A DNA stretch of 64,000 bases from Pandoraea anapnoica (GTDB lineage Bacteria > Pseudomonadota > Gammaproteobacteria > Burkholderiales > Burkholderiaceae), in NCBI RefSeq assembly GCF_902459765.1, contig NZ_CABPSP010000005.1:1-64000 (forward strand), written 5' to 3'. The translations under genes were made by a program, and so were the position numbers. The notes under the pieces were generated by a model. The model was not told the DNA's origin and made no database searches. It was given only the letters and a program-made list of their open reading frames with translations. Positions 16,817 to 27,034 of this stretch are shown here, piece after piece (position 1 is the stretch's first letter; the number at the start of each line of letters is the position of its first letter).

Positions 16817-19800
16817 ATGAACGCCCCCGTCAATCCGAGCTTGCTGGCCGCACTAGAATCGGTCACGCTCGACGACAAATACACGCTCGAGCGCGGTCGC
16901 GCTTACATGAGCGGCATCCAGGCCCTGGTTCGACTACCAATGTTGCAGCAGGCGCGCGACGCCGCTGCCGGGCTCAACACCGCAGGTTTTATCTCGGGCT
17001 ATCGCGGCTCGCCGCTGGGCGGTCTCGACCTCTCGCTATGGAAAGCGAAGCAGCACCTCGCCGGTCATAACATCGTCTTCCAGCCGGGTCTGAACGAAGA
17101 CCTCGCGGCCACGGCCGTGTGGGGTTCGCAGCAGGTCAATCTGTATCCCGCCAAGTTCGATGGCGTGTTCTCCATGTGGTACGGCAAGGGCCCGGGCGTC
17201 GACCGTTCGATGGACGTGCTCAAGCATGGCAACTCAGCTGGCTCGTCGAAGCACGGTGGTGTGCTGGTGCTCGCAGGCGACGACCACGCCGCCAAATCCT
17301 CTACGCTCGCGCACCAGTCCGAACACGTCTTCAAGGCGGCCGGTATTCCGGTGCTGTTCCCGTCGAACGTGCAGGAGTATCTCGACTACGGCTTGCATGG
17401 CTGGGCGATGAGCCGTTACTCCGGCCTGTGGGTCGCGATGAAGTGCGTGACGGACGTGGTCGAATCGTCGGCCTCCGTGATGATCGATCCGCACAACGTC
17501 GACATCCGTCTGCCGAACGATTTCATCATGCCGCCCGACGGGCTGAACATCCGCTGGCCCGATCCGCCGCTGGTGCAGGAAGCGCGGATGATCGACTACA
17601 AGTGGTACGCCGCCCTCGCCTACATCCGCGCCAACAAGCTCGATCGCGTGACGGTCGACTCGCCCAATGCGCGCTTCGGCATCATGACTGGCGGCAAGGC
17701 GTATCTCGACGTGTGTCAGGCGCTCGCCGACCTCGGCCTCGACGACGCCACGTGCCAGCGCATCGGCATCCGTCTGTACAAAGTGGGCTGTGTGTGGCCG
17801 CTCGAAGCGCAGGGAGCGCGCGCGTTCGCACAAGGGCTTCAGGAAATTCTGGTGGTCGAGGAAAAGCGCCAGATCCTCGAATACCAGATCAAGGAAGAGC
17901 TGTACAACTGGCGCGACGACGTGCGTCCGCGCGTGTACGGCAAGTTCGACGAAAAGGACGGTGCCGGTGGCGAATGGTCGGTACCGATGGCCAACTGGCT
18001 GCTGCCCGCGCATTACGAACTTTCGCCAGCGCTCATCGCGAAGGCCATTGCCACGCGTCTGGAAAAGTTCGAGTTGCCCAGCGACGTGCGCGAGCGCATC
18101 GCTACGCGTCTGCGCGTGATCGAAGCGAAGGAACAAGCACTGTCCAAGCCGCGCATCGCCGTGGAGCGCAAGCCGTGGTTCTGCTCCGGCTGCCCGCACA
18201 ACACGTCGACGAACGTGCCCGAAGGTTCGCGCGCCATCGCGGGCATCGGCTGCCACTACATGACCGTGTGGATGGACCGCAAGACGGACACCTTCTCGCA
18301 AATGGGCGGCGAAGGCGTGCCCTGGATCGGTCAGGCGCCGTTCTCGTGCGACGAACACATCTTCGCGAACCTCGGCGACGGCACCTACTTCCACTCGGGT
18401 CTTCTGGCGATTCGCGCGGCGATCTCGTCTAAGGTCAACATCACCTACAAGATTCTGTACAACGATGCGGTCGCGATGACCGGGGGCCAGCCGGTCGACG
18501 GCACGCTCACCGTGCCGCAGATCGTGGCGCAGGTCGATGCCGAAGGCGCCGCGAAGATCGTCATCGTGACGGACGAACCCGAGAAGTACGACGGCGTGAA
18601 ACTCGTCGGCGACATTCCCGTTTATCACCGCAGCGAACTCGACCGCGTGCAGCGCGAACTGCGTCTGGTGAAGGGCACGTCGATCCTGATTTACGACCAG
18701 ACGTGCGCCACCGAGAAGCGCCGCCGCCGCAAACGTGGTGCGTATCCCGATCCGGCCAAGCGTGTGGTCATCAACGAGTCGGTTTGCGAAGGCTGCGGCG
18801 ACTGCTCGGTGAAGTCGAACTGTCTGTCGGTGGAGCCGCTGGAGACGGAATTCGGCACGAAGCGTCAGATCAACCAGTCGACGTGCAACAAGGACTTCTC
18901 GTGCCTGAACGGCTTTTGCCCGAGCTTCGTGACGGTGGAAGGCGGCCAGCTCCGTAAGCCCAAGACGGCACAGGTCGACAGCAGCGGTCTGCCGCCGTTG
19001 CCGGAACCGGCACTGCCTGCGATTGCGCGTCCGTACGGCATTCTCGTGACGGGCGTGGGCGGCACGGGCGTGGTGACGATCGGCGGCCTGCTCGGCATGG
19101 CGGCGCACCTGGAGAACAAGGGCGTTACGACGCTCGACGTGACCGGTCTCGCCCAGAAGGGCGGCGCGGTGACGAGCCACGTGCAGATTGCGCAACAGCC
19201 GGAAGACATTCACGCCACGCGTATCGCCATGGGCGACGCACGCGTGGTGATCGGTTGCGACGCCATCACAACCGCCAGCGACGACACGCTCTCACGCATC
19301 CAGCACGGCGTGACGAACGTCGTCGTGAACAGCGCGCACACGCCCACGGCCGAGTTCATCCGCAACCCGAACTGGCGTTTCCCCGGCGCAAGCACGGAGA
19401 ACGACATTCGTGCGGCGGCTGGCGAGAACGTCGATTTCGTCGACGCGAACCATCTCTCGCTGCGACTGCTCGGCGACACGATCTACACGAACCCGTTCGT
19501 GCTGGGCTACGCGTGGCAAAAGGGCTGGGTGCCGCTCTCGTACGCAGCGCTCATGCGCGCCATCGAACTGAACGGCGTGGCCATCGAGAAGAACAAGCAG
19601 GCGTTCGAGTGGGGACGTCGCGCCGCACACGACCTCGCCACCGTGCGCAAGCTCGCGCAGCAAGGTGAAGCGCCCGAGTCGTCGGCCACCGGCGGCAAGC
19701 TGATCACGCTGCATTCGCCGCGTGCGCTCGACTTGCTGATTCAGCGTCGCTACGACCAGCTCGTTGCGTATCAGGATCGTGCTTACGCAGAGCGCTTCAA

Positions 19801-20383
19801 GCAGACGGTGGATCGTGTGCGTGCGGCCGAATCGGCCCTGCCGAACGAGAACGCGCAAATGCCGCTGACGGAAGCCGTCGCCCGTGCACTGCACAAGCTC
19901 ATGGCCTACAAGGACGAGTACGAAGTCGCACGTCTGTACACCGACCCGGCGTTCATGAGGAAGCTTAACGAGCAGTTCGAAGGCAACTTCTCGCTGCGCT
20001 TCCATCTCGCCCCGCCGTCGCTCGCCAAGCACGACGACAAGGGGCATCTCGTGAAGAAGGCCTACGGTCCGTGGATGATGAAGGCGTTCGGCGTGCTGGC
20101 GAAGTTCAAGGGCCTGCGCGGCGGTGCGTTCGATATTTTCGGTCGGACGCAAGAACGTCGCACGGAGCGTGCGCTGATCGGCGAGTATGAGACGCTGGTG
20201 AACGAACTGCTGTCGCGTCTGAACGAGCACAACGTCTCGCTGGCCGTGCAACTCGCGGAGCTGCCGCAAGAGATTCGCGGCTACGGGCACGTGAAGGAGC
20301 AGAACCTTGCAGCCACGCGCATCAAGTGGACGAAGTTGCTCGCGCAGTTCCGTGACGGCGATTCGCATCGCGTCGCCGCTTGA
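16817..20383 (+). CDS. Indolepyruvate ferredoxin oxidoreductase, fused alpha/gamma form
   Basis: An 1188-residue thiamine-diphosphate, iron-sulphur 2-oxoacid oxidoreductase that oxidatively decarboxylates aryl pyruvates to aryl-acyl-CoA. The N-terminal half is the IorA-like part (GYRGSPLGGLDLSLWKAK; GLNEDLAATAVWGSQQ), with CSGCPHNTSTNVPEGS near residue 455 opening the thiamine-diphosphate domain. Cysteine clusters at about 655-715 (CEGCGDCSVKSNC ... CNKDFSCLNGFCP) bind 4Fe-4S clusters. The IorB-like gamma domain starts near 745 (GVGGTGVVTIGGLLGMAAH). The single-chain form is common in proteobacteria. With phenylpyruvate or indolepyruvate as substrate it would yield phenylacetyl-CoA or indoleacetyl-CoA, which fits the nearby paa operon. 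Confidence 0.93.
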   Translation: MNAPVNPSLLAALESVTLDDKYTLERGRAYMSGIQALVRLPMLQQARDAAAGLNTAGFISGYRGSPLGGLDLSLWKAKQHLAGHNIVFQPGLNEDLAATAVWGSQQVNLYPAKFDGVFSMWYGKGPGVDRSMDVLKHGNSAGSSKHGGVLVLAGDDHAAKSSTLAHQSEHVFKAAGIPVLFPSNVQEYLDYGLHGWAMSRYSGLWVAMKCVTDVVESSASVMIDPHNVDIRLPNDFIMPPDGLNIRWPDPPLVQEARMIDYKWYAALAYIRANKLDRVTVDSPNARFGIMTGGKAYLDVCQALADLGLDDATCQRIGIRLYKVGCVWPLEAQGARAFAQGLQEILVVEEKRQILEYQIKEELYNWRDDVRPRVYGKFDEKDGAGGEWSVPMANWLLPAHYELSPALIAKAIATRLEKFELPSDVRERIATRLRVIEAKEQALSKPRIAVERKPWFCSGCPHNTSTNVPEGSRAIAGIGCHYMTVWMDRKTDTFSQMGGEGVPWIGQAPFSCDEHIFANLGDGTYFHSGLLAIRAAISSKVNITYKILYNDAVAMTGGQPVDGTLTVPQIVAQVDAEGAAKIVIVTDEPEKYDGVKLVGDIPVYHRSELDRVQRELRLVKGTSILIYDQTCATEKRRRRKRGAYPDPAKRVVINESVCEGCGDCSVKSNCLSVEPLETEFGTKRQINQSTCNKDFSCLNGFCPSFVTVEGGQLRKPKTAQVDSSGLPPLPEPALPAIARPYGILVTGVGGTGVVTIGGLLGMAAHLENKGVTTLDVTGLAQKGGAVTSHVQIAQQPEDIHATRIAMGDARVVIGCDAITTASDDTLSRIQHGVTNVVVNSAHTPTAEFIRNPNWRFPGASTENDIRAAAGENVDFVDANHLSLRLLGDTIYTNPFVLGYAWQKGWVPLSYAALMRAIELNGVAIEKNKQAFEWGRRAAHDLATVRKLAQQGEAPESSATGGKLITLHSPRALDLLIQRRYDQLVAYQDRAYAERFKQTVDRVRAAESALPNENAQMPLTEAVARALHKLMAYKDEYEVARLYTDPAFMRKLNEQFEGNFSLRFHLAPPSLAKHDDKGHLVKKAYGPWMMKAFGVLAKFKGLRGGAFDIFGRTQERRTERALIGEYETLVNELLSRLNEHNVSLAVQLAELPQEIRGYGHVKEQNLAATRIKWTKLLAQFRDGDSHRVAA

Positions 20384-20413
20384 TCCGCCGACACTGACGA
20401 CGGCTGTTCCATG

Positions 20414-20455
20414 AAAAATCCCGCCAGCGCGTGAGCGACTGGCGGGATTTCTTTA
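20414..20455. terminator. Bidirectional terminator between the oxidoreductase and malic enzyme genes
   Basis: A 12-bp stem (20416-20427 with 20439-20450, AAATCCCGCCAG/CTGGCGGGATTT) separates two convergent genes. On the minus side it runs into five T residues and on the plus side into TTTCTTT, so it serves both. Confidence 0.85.
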
Positions 20456-20516
20456 TGCGCTTTCGACGGCGGCACGCACCGGCAATGCACCGGCGGATGC
20501 CTTCGTCAGTACAGCA

Positions 20517-22796
20517 TCAACGCGTGACGTTCGCCGCAGCGACGGCCGTCATGTTGATGATGCGGCGCACCGTCGCGGCCGGCGTCAGGATGTGAACCGG
20601 CTTGGCGCAGCCCAGCAGGAACGGACCCACCGTCACGCCTTCGCCGCCCGTCATCTTGAGCAGGTTGTACGTGATGTTGGCCGCTTCCACGTTCGGCATG
20701 ACGAGCAGGTTCGCTTCGCCCGACAGACGCGATGCCGGGTAAGCAGCGCGGCGGATCGCTTCCGACAGCGCGGCGTCGCCGTGCATTTCACCGTCCACTT
20801 CCAGCGACGGGGCACGCGCAGCCAGCAGTTCGGCAGCACGAGCCATGCGCTGAGCCGATGCCGACTTCACGCTGCCGAAGTTCGAGTTCGAGAGCAGCGC
20901 CACCTTCGGGGCGATGCCGAAGCGCTCGATTTCCTTCGCGGCCAGCACGGTCATTTCGGCAAGCTGTTCCGACGTCGGCACTTCGTTCACGTACGTGTCG
21001 CTGATGAACAGGTTGCGATTCTCCAGCATCAGCAGGTTCATCGCCGCGTAGTTCTCGACGCCCGCCGCACGGCCCAGCACCTGATCGACCACATCCAGAT
21101 GGCGGTGGTACGTATCGATCATGCCGCACACCATGCCGTCGGCTTCGCCCAGATGCACGAGGATCGCACCGATCAGGGTGTTGTCCTTGCGCATGGCGGC
21201 CTTGGCGACTTCCGGCGTCACACCGTGGCGCGCGCCAAGGTTGTGATACGCCTGCCAGCAGCGCTGATAGCGCGCGTCGTCTTCCGGATTCACGATCTCG
21301 AAGTCGACGCCGGGCTTGAGCTTCGAGCCAATCTTCCGCAAACGCATTTCCACCACGGCCGGACGACCGATGATGATCGGCTTGGCGATACGCTCGGCCA
21401 GCACGAACTGCGCGGCGCGCAGCACGCGCTCGTCTTCGCCTTCGGCGAACACGATGCGGGCAGCGTCGTTACCGAAGCGGGCACGTGCAGCGGCGAACAC
21501 CGGACGCATGATGAAGCCGGTGCGATACACGGTCGTACCGAGTTGTTCGCGGTAGGCGTCCATGTCCTTGATCGGACGCGTGGCCACCCCCGAATCCATC
21601 GCGGCTTGCGCCACGGCCGGTGCGATCTTGATGATCAGACGCGGATCGAACGGCTTCGGAATGATGTATTCCGGACCGAATTCGAGCGACTGGCCTTCAT
21701 AGGCGCGCGCGACTTCTTCGCTTTGCTCTTCTTCCTGCGCCAGTTCGGCGATGGCACGCACAGTGGCGAGCTTCATCTCTTCCGTAATGGTGGTGGCACC
21801 CACGTCGAGCGCGCCACGGAAGATGAACGGGAAGCACAGCACGTTGTTGACCTGGTTCGGGTAGTCCGAACGGCCCGTGGCGATGATGCAGTCCGGACGC
21901 GCAGCCTTCGCGATTTCCGGGCGGATTTCCGGCTCCGGGTTGGCGAGCGCAAGAATCAGCGGCTTCGTGCCCATCGTCTTGACCATGTCGGCGCTCAGCA
22001 CGCCTGCGGTCGAACAGCCGAGGAACACGTCTGCGCCGTTGCTGGCGTCGGCCAGCGTACGGGCTTCGGTCGCCACAGCGTAACGCGCCTTGCTCTCGTC
22101 GAGCTTGTCGCGGCCGGTGTGAATCACGCCCTTCGAGTCGAGAACGAGAATGTTCTCTTTCTTGAGGCCGAGGTTCACGAGCAGATCCAGACAGGCGATG
22201 GCGGCAGCGCCTGCGCCCGAGCAGACCAGCTTGACCTTGGCAATGTCCTTGCCGACGACCTTCAGGCCGTTGAGGATAGCGGCCGAGGCAATGATGGCGG
22301 TGCCGTGCTGATCGTCGTGGAAGACCGGAATCTTCATGCGCTCACGCAGCTTCTTCTCGATGTAGAAGCACTCCGGCGCCTTGATGTCTTCGAGGTTGAT
22401 CCCGCCCAGCGTCGGCTCCAGCATGGCGATGGCTTCGACCAGCTTGTCCGGATCGTGCTCGGCGAGTTCGATGTCGAACACGTCGATACCGGCGAACTTC
22501 TTGAACAGGCAGCCCTTGCCTTCCATGACCGGCTTGGCGGCGAGCGGGCCGATGTTGCCCAGACCCAGCACGGCCGTACCGTTGGTAATCACGCCCACGA
22601 GGTTGCTGCGCGACGTGTAGCGATTGGCGGCGAGGGGGTCTTGCGCAATGGCTTCACAGGCGTAGGCCACGCCGGGGGAGTACGCCAGCGACAGATCGAT
22701 CTGGTTCGACAGCGGCTTGGTCGGCGTCACCGAGATTTTGCCCGGACGCGGATTCTCGTGGTACGCCAGGGCGCTTTGTTTCAGTTGTTCATCCAT
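20517..22796 (-). CDS. maeB: NADP-dependent malic enzyme with phosphotransacetylase-like domain
   Basis: A 759-residue MaeB-type malic enzyme converting malate to pyruvate and CO2 with reduction of NADP. The N-terminal malic domain ([34 protein letters not shown]) is followed by the NAD(P)-binding domain ([35 protein letters not shown]). The C-terminal third is a phosphotransacetylase-like domain ([40 protein letters not shown]), usually an allosteric module sensing acetyl-CoA. The ATG at 22796 gives the family start [14 protein letters not shown]; the longer frame adds 15 residues without support. Confidence 0.96.
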   Translation of the reverse strand: MDEQLKQSALAYHENPRPGKISVTPTKPLSNQIDLSLAYSPGVAYACEAIAQDPLAANRYTSRSNLVGVITNGTAVLGLGNIGPLAAKPVMEGKGCLFKKFAGIDVFDIELAEHDPDKLVEAIAMLEPTLGGINLEDIKAPECFYIEKKLRERMKIPVFHDDQHGTAIIASAAILNGLKVVGKDIAKVKLVCSGAGAAAIACLDLLVNLGLKKENILVLDSKGVIHTGRDKLDESKARYAVATEARTLADASNGADVFLGCSTAGVLSADMVKTMGTKPLILALANPEPEIRPEIAKAARPDCIIATGRSDYPNQVNNVLCFPFIFRGALDVGATTITEEMKLATVRAIAELAQEEEQSEEVARAYEGQSLEFGPEYIIPKPFDPRLIIKIAPAVAQAAMDSGVATRPIKDMDAYREQLGTTVYRTGFIMRPVFAAARARFGNDAARIVFAEGEDERVLRAAQFVLAERIAKPIIIGRPAVVEMRLRKIGSKLKPGVDFEIVNPEDDARYQRCWQAYHNLGARHGVTPEVAKAAMRKDNTLIGAILVHLGEADGMVCGMIDTYHRHLDVVDQVLGRAAGVENYAAMNLLMLENRNLFISDTYVNEVPTSEQLAEMTVLAAKEIERFGIAPKVALLSNSNFGSVKSASAQRMARAAELLAARAPSLEVDGEMHGDAALSEAIRRAAYPASRLSGEANLLVMPNVEAANITYNLLKMTGGEGVTVGPFLLGCAKPVHILTPAATVRRIINMTAVAAANVTR

Positions 22797-23132
22797 ATCT
22801 CGATACCTAAGAACTGGGCGACGGCCGGGCCTGTGCCGCATGCGGGCAGCGTCTGGACTCAGCCGTCTTTTGACGGATCACGGCGGGGGGAAGAGCCAAC
22901 CGGAGGGATTCGGCGATTGTGTCGTCGACGGGGTTCTTCTCAGCGCAATGGCGTGATGACCATCGCTTCCCCGATCCTGAATACCGCGCTCGCGCGCGTC
23001 GGACCGTGGGACTTGCGGTGGCCGGTGCTCACCGCAGGACGCAAAGTGTACACCTTGCGCCAGAAGCGTGATGCCGCACGCGCAGCAGGGCTGGCGTGCG
23101 GCCGGGCATGAAATAACGCCTGCCGCAGCACC
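22797..23132. other. Intergenic region upstream of maeB
   Basis: About 336 bp of non-coding DNA between the malic enzyme start and the end of the next minus-strand gene. A short minus frame here lacks any protein character. The only structured element seen is the near-perfect palindrome at 23040-23059, described separately. No terminator for the MFS gene was found. Confidence 0.5.
23040..23059. promoter_or_regulatory. 20-bp near-perfect palindrome upstream of maeB
   Basis: CGCAA and TTGCG arms flank a central GTGTACAC, with a single mismatched pair in 20 bp. On the minus strand its centre contains TACACT, a possible -10, so a protein bound here could control a maeB transcript with a leader of about 240 nt. 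The regulator is unknown. Confidence 0.45.
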
Positions 23133-24380
23133 TTAAAGCAGCGCTTCGCCGCGACGTTCCGGAATCAGGAACAGCGTCGCGAGAATGTCTAGCACGTAGA
23201 TGCCAGCGAGGAACACGAGCGCCATCTTGAAAGAGTACGCGGCCGCCAGCGCACCGACTGTCAGCGGGCCGAAGCCGCCGACCGCACGGCCGATGTTGAA
23301 CAGCACGTTTTGCGCCGTGGCGCGCGCCGCCGTCGGATACAGCTCCGAAATCAGCGCGCCGTAACCGCCGATCATGCCGTTCACGAACATGCCCATCACC
23401 GCGCCGCCAATCAGCAGCGCGAACTGCGACTGAAGCTGTGCGTAGACGAACACCATCACGACTGCACCGATCTGATAGCCGATGAACGTGGGACGACGCC
23501 CGAACCGATCAGCCAGACGGCCGAACAGCCAGATGCCGAACGCCATGCCCAGCACGGTCACGGCGGTCCACATGGCCGACTTGGTGAGCGAATAGCCGAA
23601 GGTCTTCGACAGATACGAGGGCATCCAGATCATCAGGCCGTAGTAGCCGAAGTTCTGTACCGAACACAGGATGGCCACGCCAAGGCTCGCACGCGTGGTC
23701 GCGCAATCTTTCACCAGCAGCTTGAGCGGTGCGTGTTCGCGCGGCTGTTGCTGTTGGGCGAGGAACATCTCCGGCTCGCCCAGCGTGCGACGCATGACGA
23801 AGGACACCACCGCTGGCAGCAGGCCGACGGCGAACATGCCGCGCCAGCCGATGACCGGCAGCAGCAGCGGCGTGAGGAGTGCCGCCGCCAGCACTCCGGC
23901 CTGCCAGCCAAGACCTACGAACGACGAAGCGCGCGCACGGCGTTCCGGCGCGCAGGCTTCCGCCGCCAGCGCCATGCCGATGCCGAACTCGCCGCCCAGA
24001 CCGATACCGGCAATCGTGCGATACGCCAGCAGGTCCCAGTACCCCTGCGCCAGCGAGCACAACCCGGTGAACACCGCGAACAGCAGAATCGTCCACGAGA
24101 GCACGCGCACGCGGCCGTAGCGGTCCGAGAGCATGCCAAAGACGATGCCACCGACGACCGCACCGATGAGCGTCCACGTTACGAGCGCGCCGGACTGCGC
24201 GCTGGAGAGCGCCAGGTCGGCCGCGATAGCGGGCAGGATGAAGCCGAGGATCAGCAGATCGAAGCCGTCCATGGCGTAGCCGATGGCCGAAGCCCACAGG
24301 GCGCGGTTCGCGTAAGCGGTGTCTTGCTTCGCGACGGCGGACGCCGGTGCGGCAAGGGAAGGCGAGGATTCGTTGGGCAT
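23133..24380 (-). CDS. MFS transporter, aromatic acid/metabolite:H+ symporter type
   Basis: A 415-residue major facilitator with about twelve membrane segments. The first helix motif MDGFDLLILGFILPAIAADL and the loop motif GMLSDRYGRVRVL resemble AAHS-type carriers for aromatic and small organic acids. The second signature is in RLADRFGRRPTFIGY. I choose the ATG at 24380 (MPNESSPSLAAP); the longer frame adds 21 residues without support. The substrate is unknown. Neighbours (malic enzyme, pyrE) do not indicate one. No regulator is adjacent. Confidence 0.85.
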   Translation of the reverse strand: MPNESSPSLAAPASAVAKQDTAYANRALWASAIGYAMDGFDLLILGFILPAIAADLALSSAQSGALVTWTLIGAVVGGIVFGMLSDRYGRVRVLSWTILLFAVFTGLCSLAQGYWDLLAYRTIAGIGLGGEFGIGMALAAEACAPERRARASSFVGLGWQAGVLAAALLTPLLLPVIGWRGMFAVGLLPAVVSFVMRRTLGEPEMFLAQQQQPREHAPLKLLVKDCATTRASLGVAILCSVQNFGYYGLMIWMPSYLSKTFGYSLTKSAMWTAVTVLGMAFGIWLFGRLADRFGRRPTFIGYQIGAVVMVFVYAQLQSQFALLIGGAVMGMFVNGMIGGYGALISELYPTAARATAQNVLFNIGRAVGGFGPLTVGALAAAYSFKMALVFLAGIYVLDILATLFLIPERRGEALL

Positions 24381-24767
24381 GGGAATGGTCTGGACCGGTC
24401 TGAATTTCGGCGAGAGTGTATGCCTGTCATAAAGGCTCGGCAACTGTCTCTTTTTTTGGACACATCTGTCGGAGACGCTTTTTCATATGCGCCGTGCGCG
24501 CACACTGTGCGTACTAGTGCGTCGATGAATGTACGCTCAGTGCATAATTGACGTCGCATTTGCTGAAACTTGTGGCATAATTCGCGTTTAAGCGCAGGCC
24601 GTTCGTCGCAAGACGCGCCGCCCGCTGCCTCAGACGGTGTCTCGCCGCAGTAAGCTGTTCATCTGCGTAGCGTGTTTTGCGCGGTATCTGGCGCGGCACA
24701 CCGCTGACTCATCAACGACTCCTGGCTGCACGCCGCACGGCGGGCAGCTACGCTAAGGAACCGCATC
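24381..24767. promoter_or_regulatory. Divergent intergenic region between the MFS gene and pyrE
   Basis: About 390 bp holding the promoters for both divergent genes. The best plus-strand element is an extended -10, TGGCATAAT, at 24573-24581, with no convincing -35. This would give a leader of roughly 180 nt before pyrE. The area around 24420-24600 is more AT-rich than its surroundings. I see no attenuator hairpin with a T-run of the kind that controls pyrE in enteric bacteria. Confidence 0.4.
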
Positions 24768-25457
24768 ATGATTGGCATCGACCGCCAGGCGATTTCCGAC
24801 ATCACCGCCAAGATCCTGCTCGAAGTGGGCGCGGTGCATTTCAACGCCGAGAAGCCGTACATCTTCACCTCGGGCTGGGCCAGCCCGGTCTACACCGACT
24901 GCCGCAAGTTGATCTCGTACCCGCGCGTGCGCCGTACGCTGATGGACTTCGCAGAGGCCGTCATCATTCAGGACGTGGGCTGCGAGCAGTTCGACACGGT
25001 GGCCGGCGGTGAGACCGCAGGCATTCCGTTCGCTGCCTGGATCGCCGACAAGCTGATGCTGCCGATGCAGTACGTCCGCAAAAAGCCGAAGGGTTTTGGC
25101 CGTAATGCTCAGATCGAAGGCGATCTGCCGGAAGGCTCGCGCGTGCTGCTCGTCGAAGATCTGACGACCGACGGCCGCAGCAAGATCAATTTCTGCAAGG
25201 CGCTGCGCGAAGCCGGTGCGAAGGTGAACCACGTGTTCGTGGTGTTCCACTACGACATCTTCCCGGAAAGCCGTCAGGTGCTGAAGGACATCGACGTGGA
25301 GCTGCACTCGCTCGCCACGTGGTGGGACGTGCTGCGTGTCGCGAAGCAGCAGAATCACTTCGACACGAAGACGCTCGATGAAGTCGAGAAATTCCTGCAC
25401 GCACCGGCCGAGTGGTCGGGCGCGCACGGCGGCGCCACGTCGTTCCCGAAGGACTAA
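24768..25457 (+). CDS. pyrE: Orotate phosphoribosyltransferase
   Basis: A 229-residue enzyme of de novo pyrimidine synthesis that joins orotate and phosphoribosyl pyrophosphate to give orotidine monophosphate. The PRPP-binding loop [14 protein letters not shown] is present around residue 125, with the upstream [16 protein letters not shown] and the substrate-site region [19 protein letters not shown] near the N-terminus. It is longer by about ten residues at the C-terminus than E. coli PyrE, with no added domain. It is closed by its own terminator. Confidence 0.96.
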   Translation: MIGIDRQAISDITAKILLEVGAVHFNAEKPYIFTSGWASPVYTDCRKLISYPRVRRTLMDFAEAVIIQDVGCEQFDTVAGGETAGIPFAAWIADKLMLPMQYVRKKPKGFGRNAQIEGDLPEGSRVLLVEDLTTDGRSKINFCKALREAGAKVNHVFVVFHYDIFPESRQVLKDIDVELHSLATWWDVLRVAKQQNHFDTKTLDEVEKFLHAPAEWSGAHGGATSFPKD

Positions 25458-25510
25458 GTCCTTTGGCCATGTCAGTGGCAACGCACGCAGTATTCGCTTG
25501 AGAGGCGAGG

Positions 25511-25542
25511 ACGGTCAGCTCGAAACAGCTGGCCGTTTTTTT
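25511..25542 (+). terminator. Intrinsic terminator after pyrE
   Basis: An imperfect 10-bp stem (25511-25520 with 25527-25536, one G-T pair, 6-nt loop) followed by seven T residues, about 55 bp after the pyrE stop. Confidence 0.85.
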
Positions 25543-25572
25543 ATTCTGTGGGATGGTCGGGAGGAATCACTC

Positions 25573-25971
25573 ATGTTGGCTTCGGTCGTCGCCATCAGCC
25601 TCGGTGCCTCGCTCGGCGCGCTACTGCGCTGGGTGCTGAGCGTACAACTCAACGCCATCCTGCCGACGCTTCCCCTCGGCACCCTCGCCGCCAATCTCGG
25701 CGGCGGCTATCTCATCGGCATCGCCGTTGCCGTGTTCAGCTACATCCCGTCGATCCCTGTCGAGTCGCGGCTGTTCGTCGTCACCGGGTTTCTCGGCGGT
25801 CTCACCACTTTCTCCACGTTTTCGGCCGAAGTCACCACGCTGCTGCGCGAAGGTCAGATCGGCCCAGCGGCGCTCATCGTCGTCGTGCACGTCGGCGGCT
25901 CACTCATCATGACGCTGCTCGGCATGAGCAGCGCCACGCTGCTCGTTCAGTGGCTGCGTCCAACGGGTTAA
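25573..25971 (+). CDS. crcB: CrcB/Fluc fluoride channel
   Basis: A 132-residue four-helix membrane protein of the CrcB (Fluc) family, a dimeric channel that exports fluoride. Typical landmarks are [10 protein letters not shown] at the start, [15 protein letters not shown], and the signature [13 protein letters not shown] around residue 75. The ATG at 25573 has a GGAGG site 8 bp upstream; the much longer frame runs back into pyrE in another frame. I looked for a fluoride riboswitch in the 30 bp between the pyrE terminator and the start and found no room for one. Confidence 0.93.
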   Translation: MLASVVAISLGASLGALLRWVLSVQLNAILPTLPLGTLAANLGGGYLIGIAVAVFSYIPSIPVESRLFVVTGFLGGLTTFSTFSAEVTTLLREGQIGPAALIVVVHVGGSLIMTLLGMSSATLLVQWLRPTG

Positions 25972-26005
25972 GCAACGTTTCGACTCAGTCCGTCGACGTC
26001 ACAGC

Positions 26006-26887
26006 TCACGCCAGCAACATCACCAACTTGACGTCGTCGTGCCCCGACAGCCGGAACGTCACCTGCGCGAAATCGATATCGCCGCGTGACGGGTGATGAA
26101 AACCGCGCCGTCCACCTTCGCGCTCTACCACGTCCTGCTGCGACCACAGCGCCGCAAACACGGGGCTCTCCCGTTGCAGCGCATCGGTCAGGGCGCGCAC
26201 AGGCGTGTCGTCCAGATACGCGCTGCATTCGGCGCGAAACTCGGCAACGACGCGCCGCGCGCGGCTTTCCCAATCCTGAATCAATGTCCGCGCCCCCGGG
26301 TCGAGGAAGATGTAGCGCAGCAGGTTCTTCGTGCCTGCACCCCCTGCACTCCCCGCACCGCCTGACACGCCCGGCACATCGAGCCATCCACGAAAAATGT
26401 CGGCCGCGGCCGCGTTCCAGGCGAGTACGTCCCAGCAGCGATCCAGCGCGTAGGCAGGCGCGGCGACCGCCGCCACCGCCGCTTGCACTTGAGCCGTCGC
26501 ATGATGCGGCAGCGGCGCTGCGCCGCGCTCCGGATCGCGCTTGCCCGCGAGGTCGAACAGATATGCCCGCTCGGCGCGCGAGAGCCGCAGCGCGCTCGCC
26601 ACGGCCGCCAGCGCCCCCGCCGAGATCGACACCTCCCTCGCTTGCTCGATCCACGTGTACCAGGTCGACGACAAGCCGCATAACTGCGCAACCTCCTCGC
26701 GACGCAGCCCCGGCGTGCGACGGCGGCCCATCGGCGGAAGACCGACGGCGGCGGGCGTCAGTCGTTCGCGATGGGCACGCAGAAAGTCACCGAGCGCCCG
26801 ACGCTGACGGGCATCATCGTTGTGGGGCGAAGTCGGCGTATGCTCGGCCGAAGGCGAGGAATGTGCGGGCATGGGGGTAGTTTTCAT
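26006..26887 (-). CDS. XRE-family regulator with MmyB-like ligand domain
   Basis: A 293-residue regulator. The N-terminal XRE helix-turn-helix lies at about residues 30-95 (ALGDFLRAHRERLTP; GLRREEVAQLCGLSSTWYTW; LARALRLSRAERAYLF-like tract). The rest is the MmyB/PAS-like domain common in actinobacteria and Burkholderiales (YALDRCWDVLAWNAAAADIF; SPVFAALWSQQDVVERE). I take the ATG at 26887; an ATG five codons later is also possible. The reading frame continues open far upstream but without family residues. It is divergent from a methyltransferase gene across a 147-bp region, and a regulatory pairing is likely. Confidence 0.85.
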   Translation of the reverse strand: MKTTPMPAHSSPSAEHTPTSPHNDDARQRRALGDFLRAHRERLTPAAVGLPPMGRRRTPGLRREEVAQLCGLSSTWYTWIEQAREVSISAGALAAVASALRLSRAERAYLFDLAGKRDPERGAAPLPHHATAQVQAAVAAVAAPAYALDRCWDVLAWNAAAADIFRGWLDVPGVSGGAGSAGGAGTKNLLRYIFLDPGARTLIQDWESRARRVVAEFRAECSAYLDDTPVRALTDALQRESPVFAALWSQQDVVEREGGRRGFHHPSRGDIDFAQVTFRLSGHDDVKLVMLLA

Positions 26888-27034
26888 ACCAGGATAAAAA
26901 GGCAACTTGTACCGGTATCGATGAGCCATTATCGTGAGACCCATCGATGTCGCGCAAGCCCCCCGTACACACGGAATACACCGTGTAAGACGCGACAGAT
27001 TGCGTCCCGCCCCCAAAAACGAAGGAGACTCCCC

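Noticed and set aside
20592-23111. An 839-residue plus-strand reading frame antisense to maeB
   Set aside because: Same reasoning: a low-information Arg/His/Gln composition opposite a gene with unmistakable malic enzyme motifs.
25513-25572. Possible fluoride riboswitch before crcB
   Set aside because: Only about 30 bp separate the pyrE terminator from the crcB start and the conserved riboswitch elements are absent.
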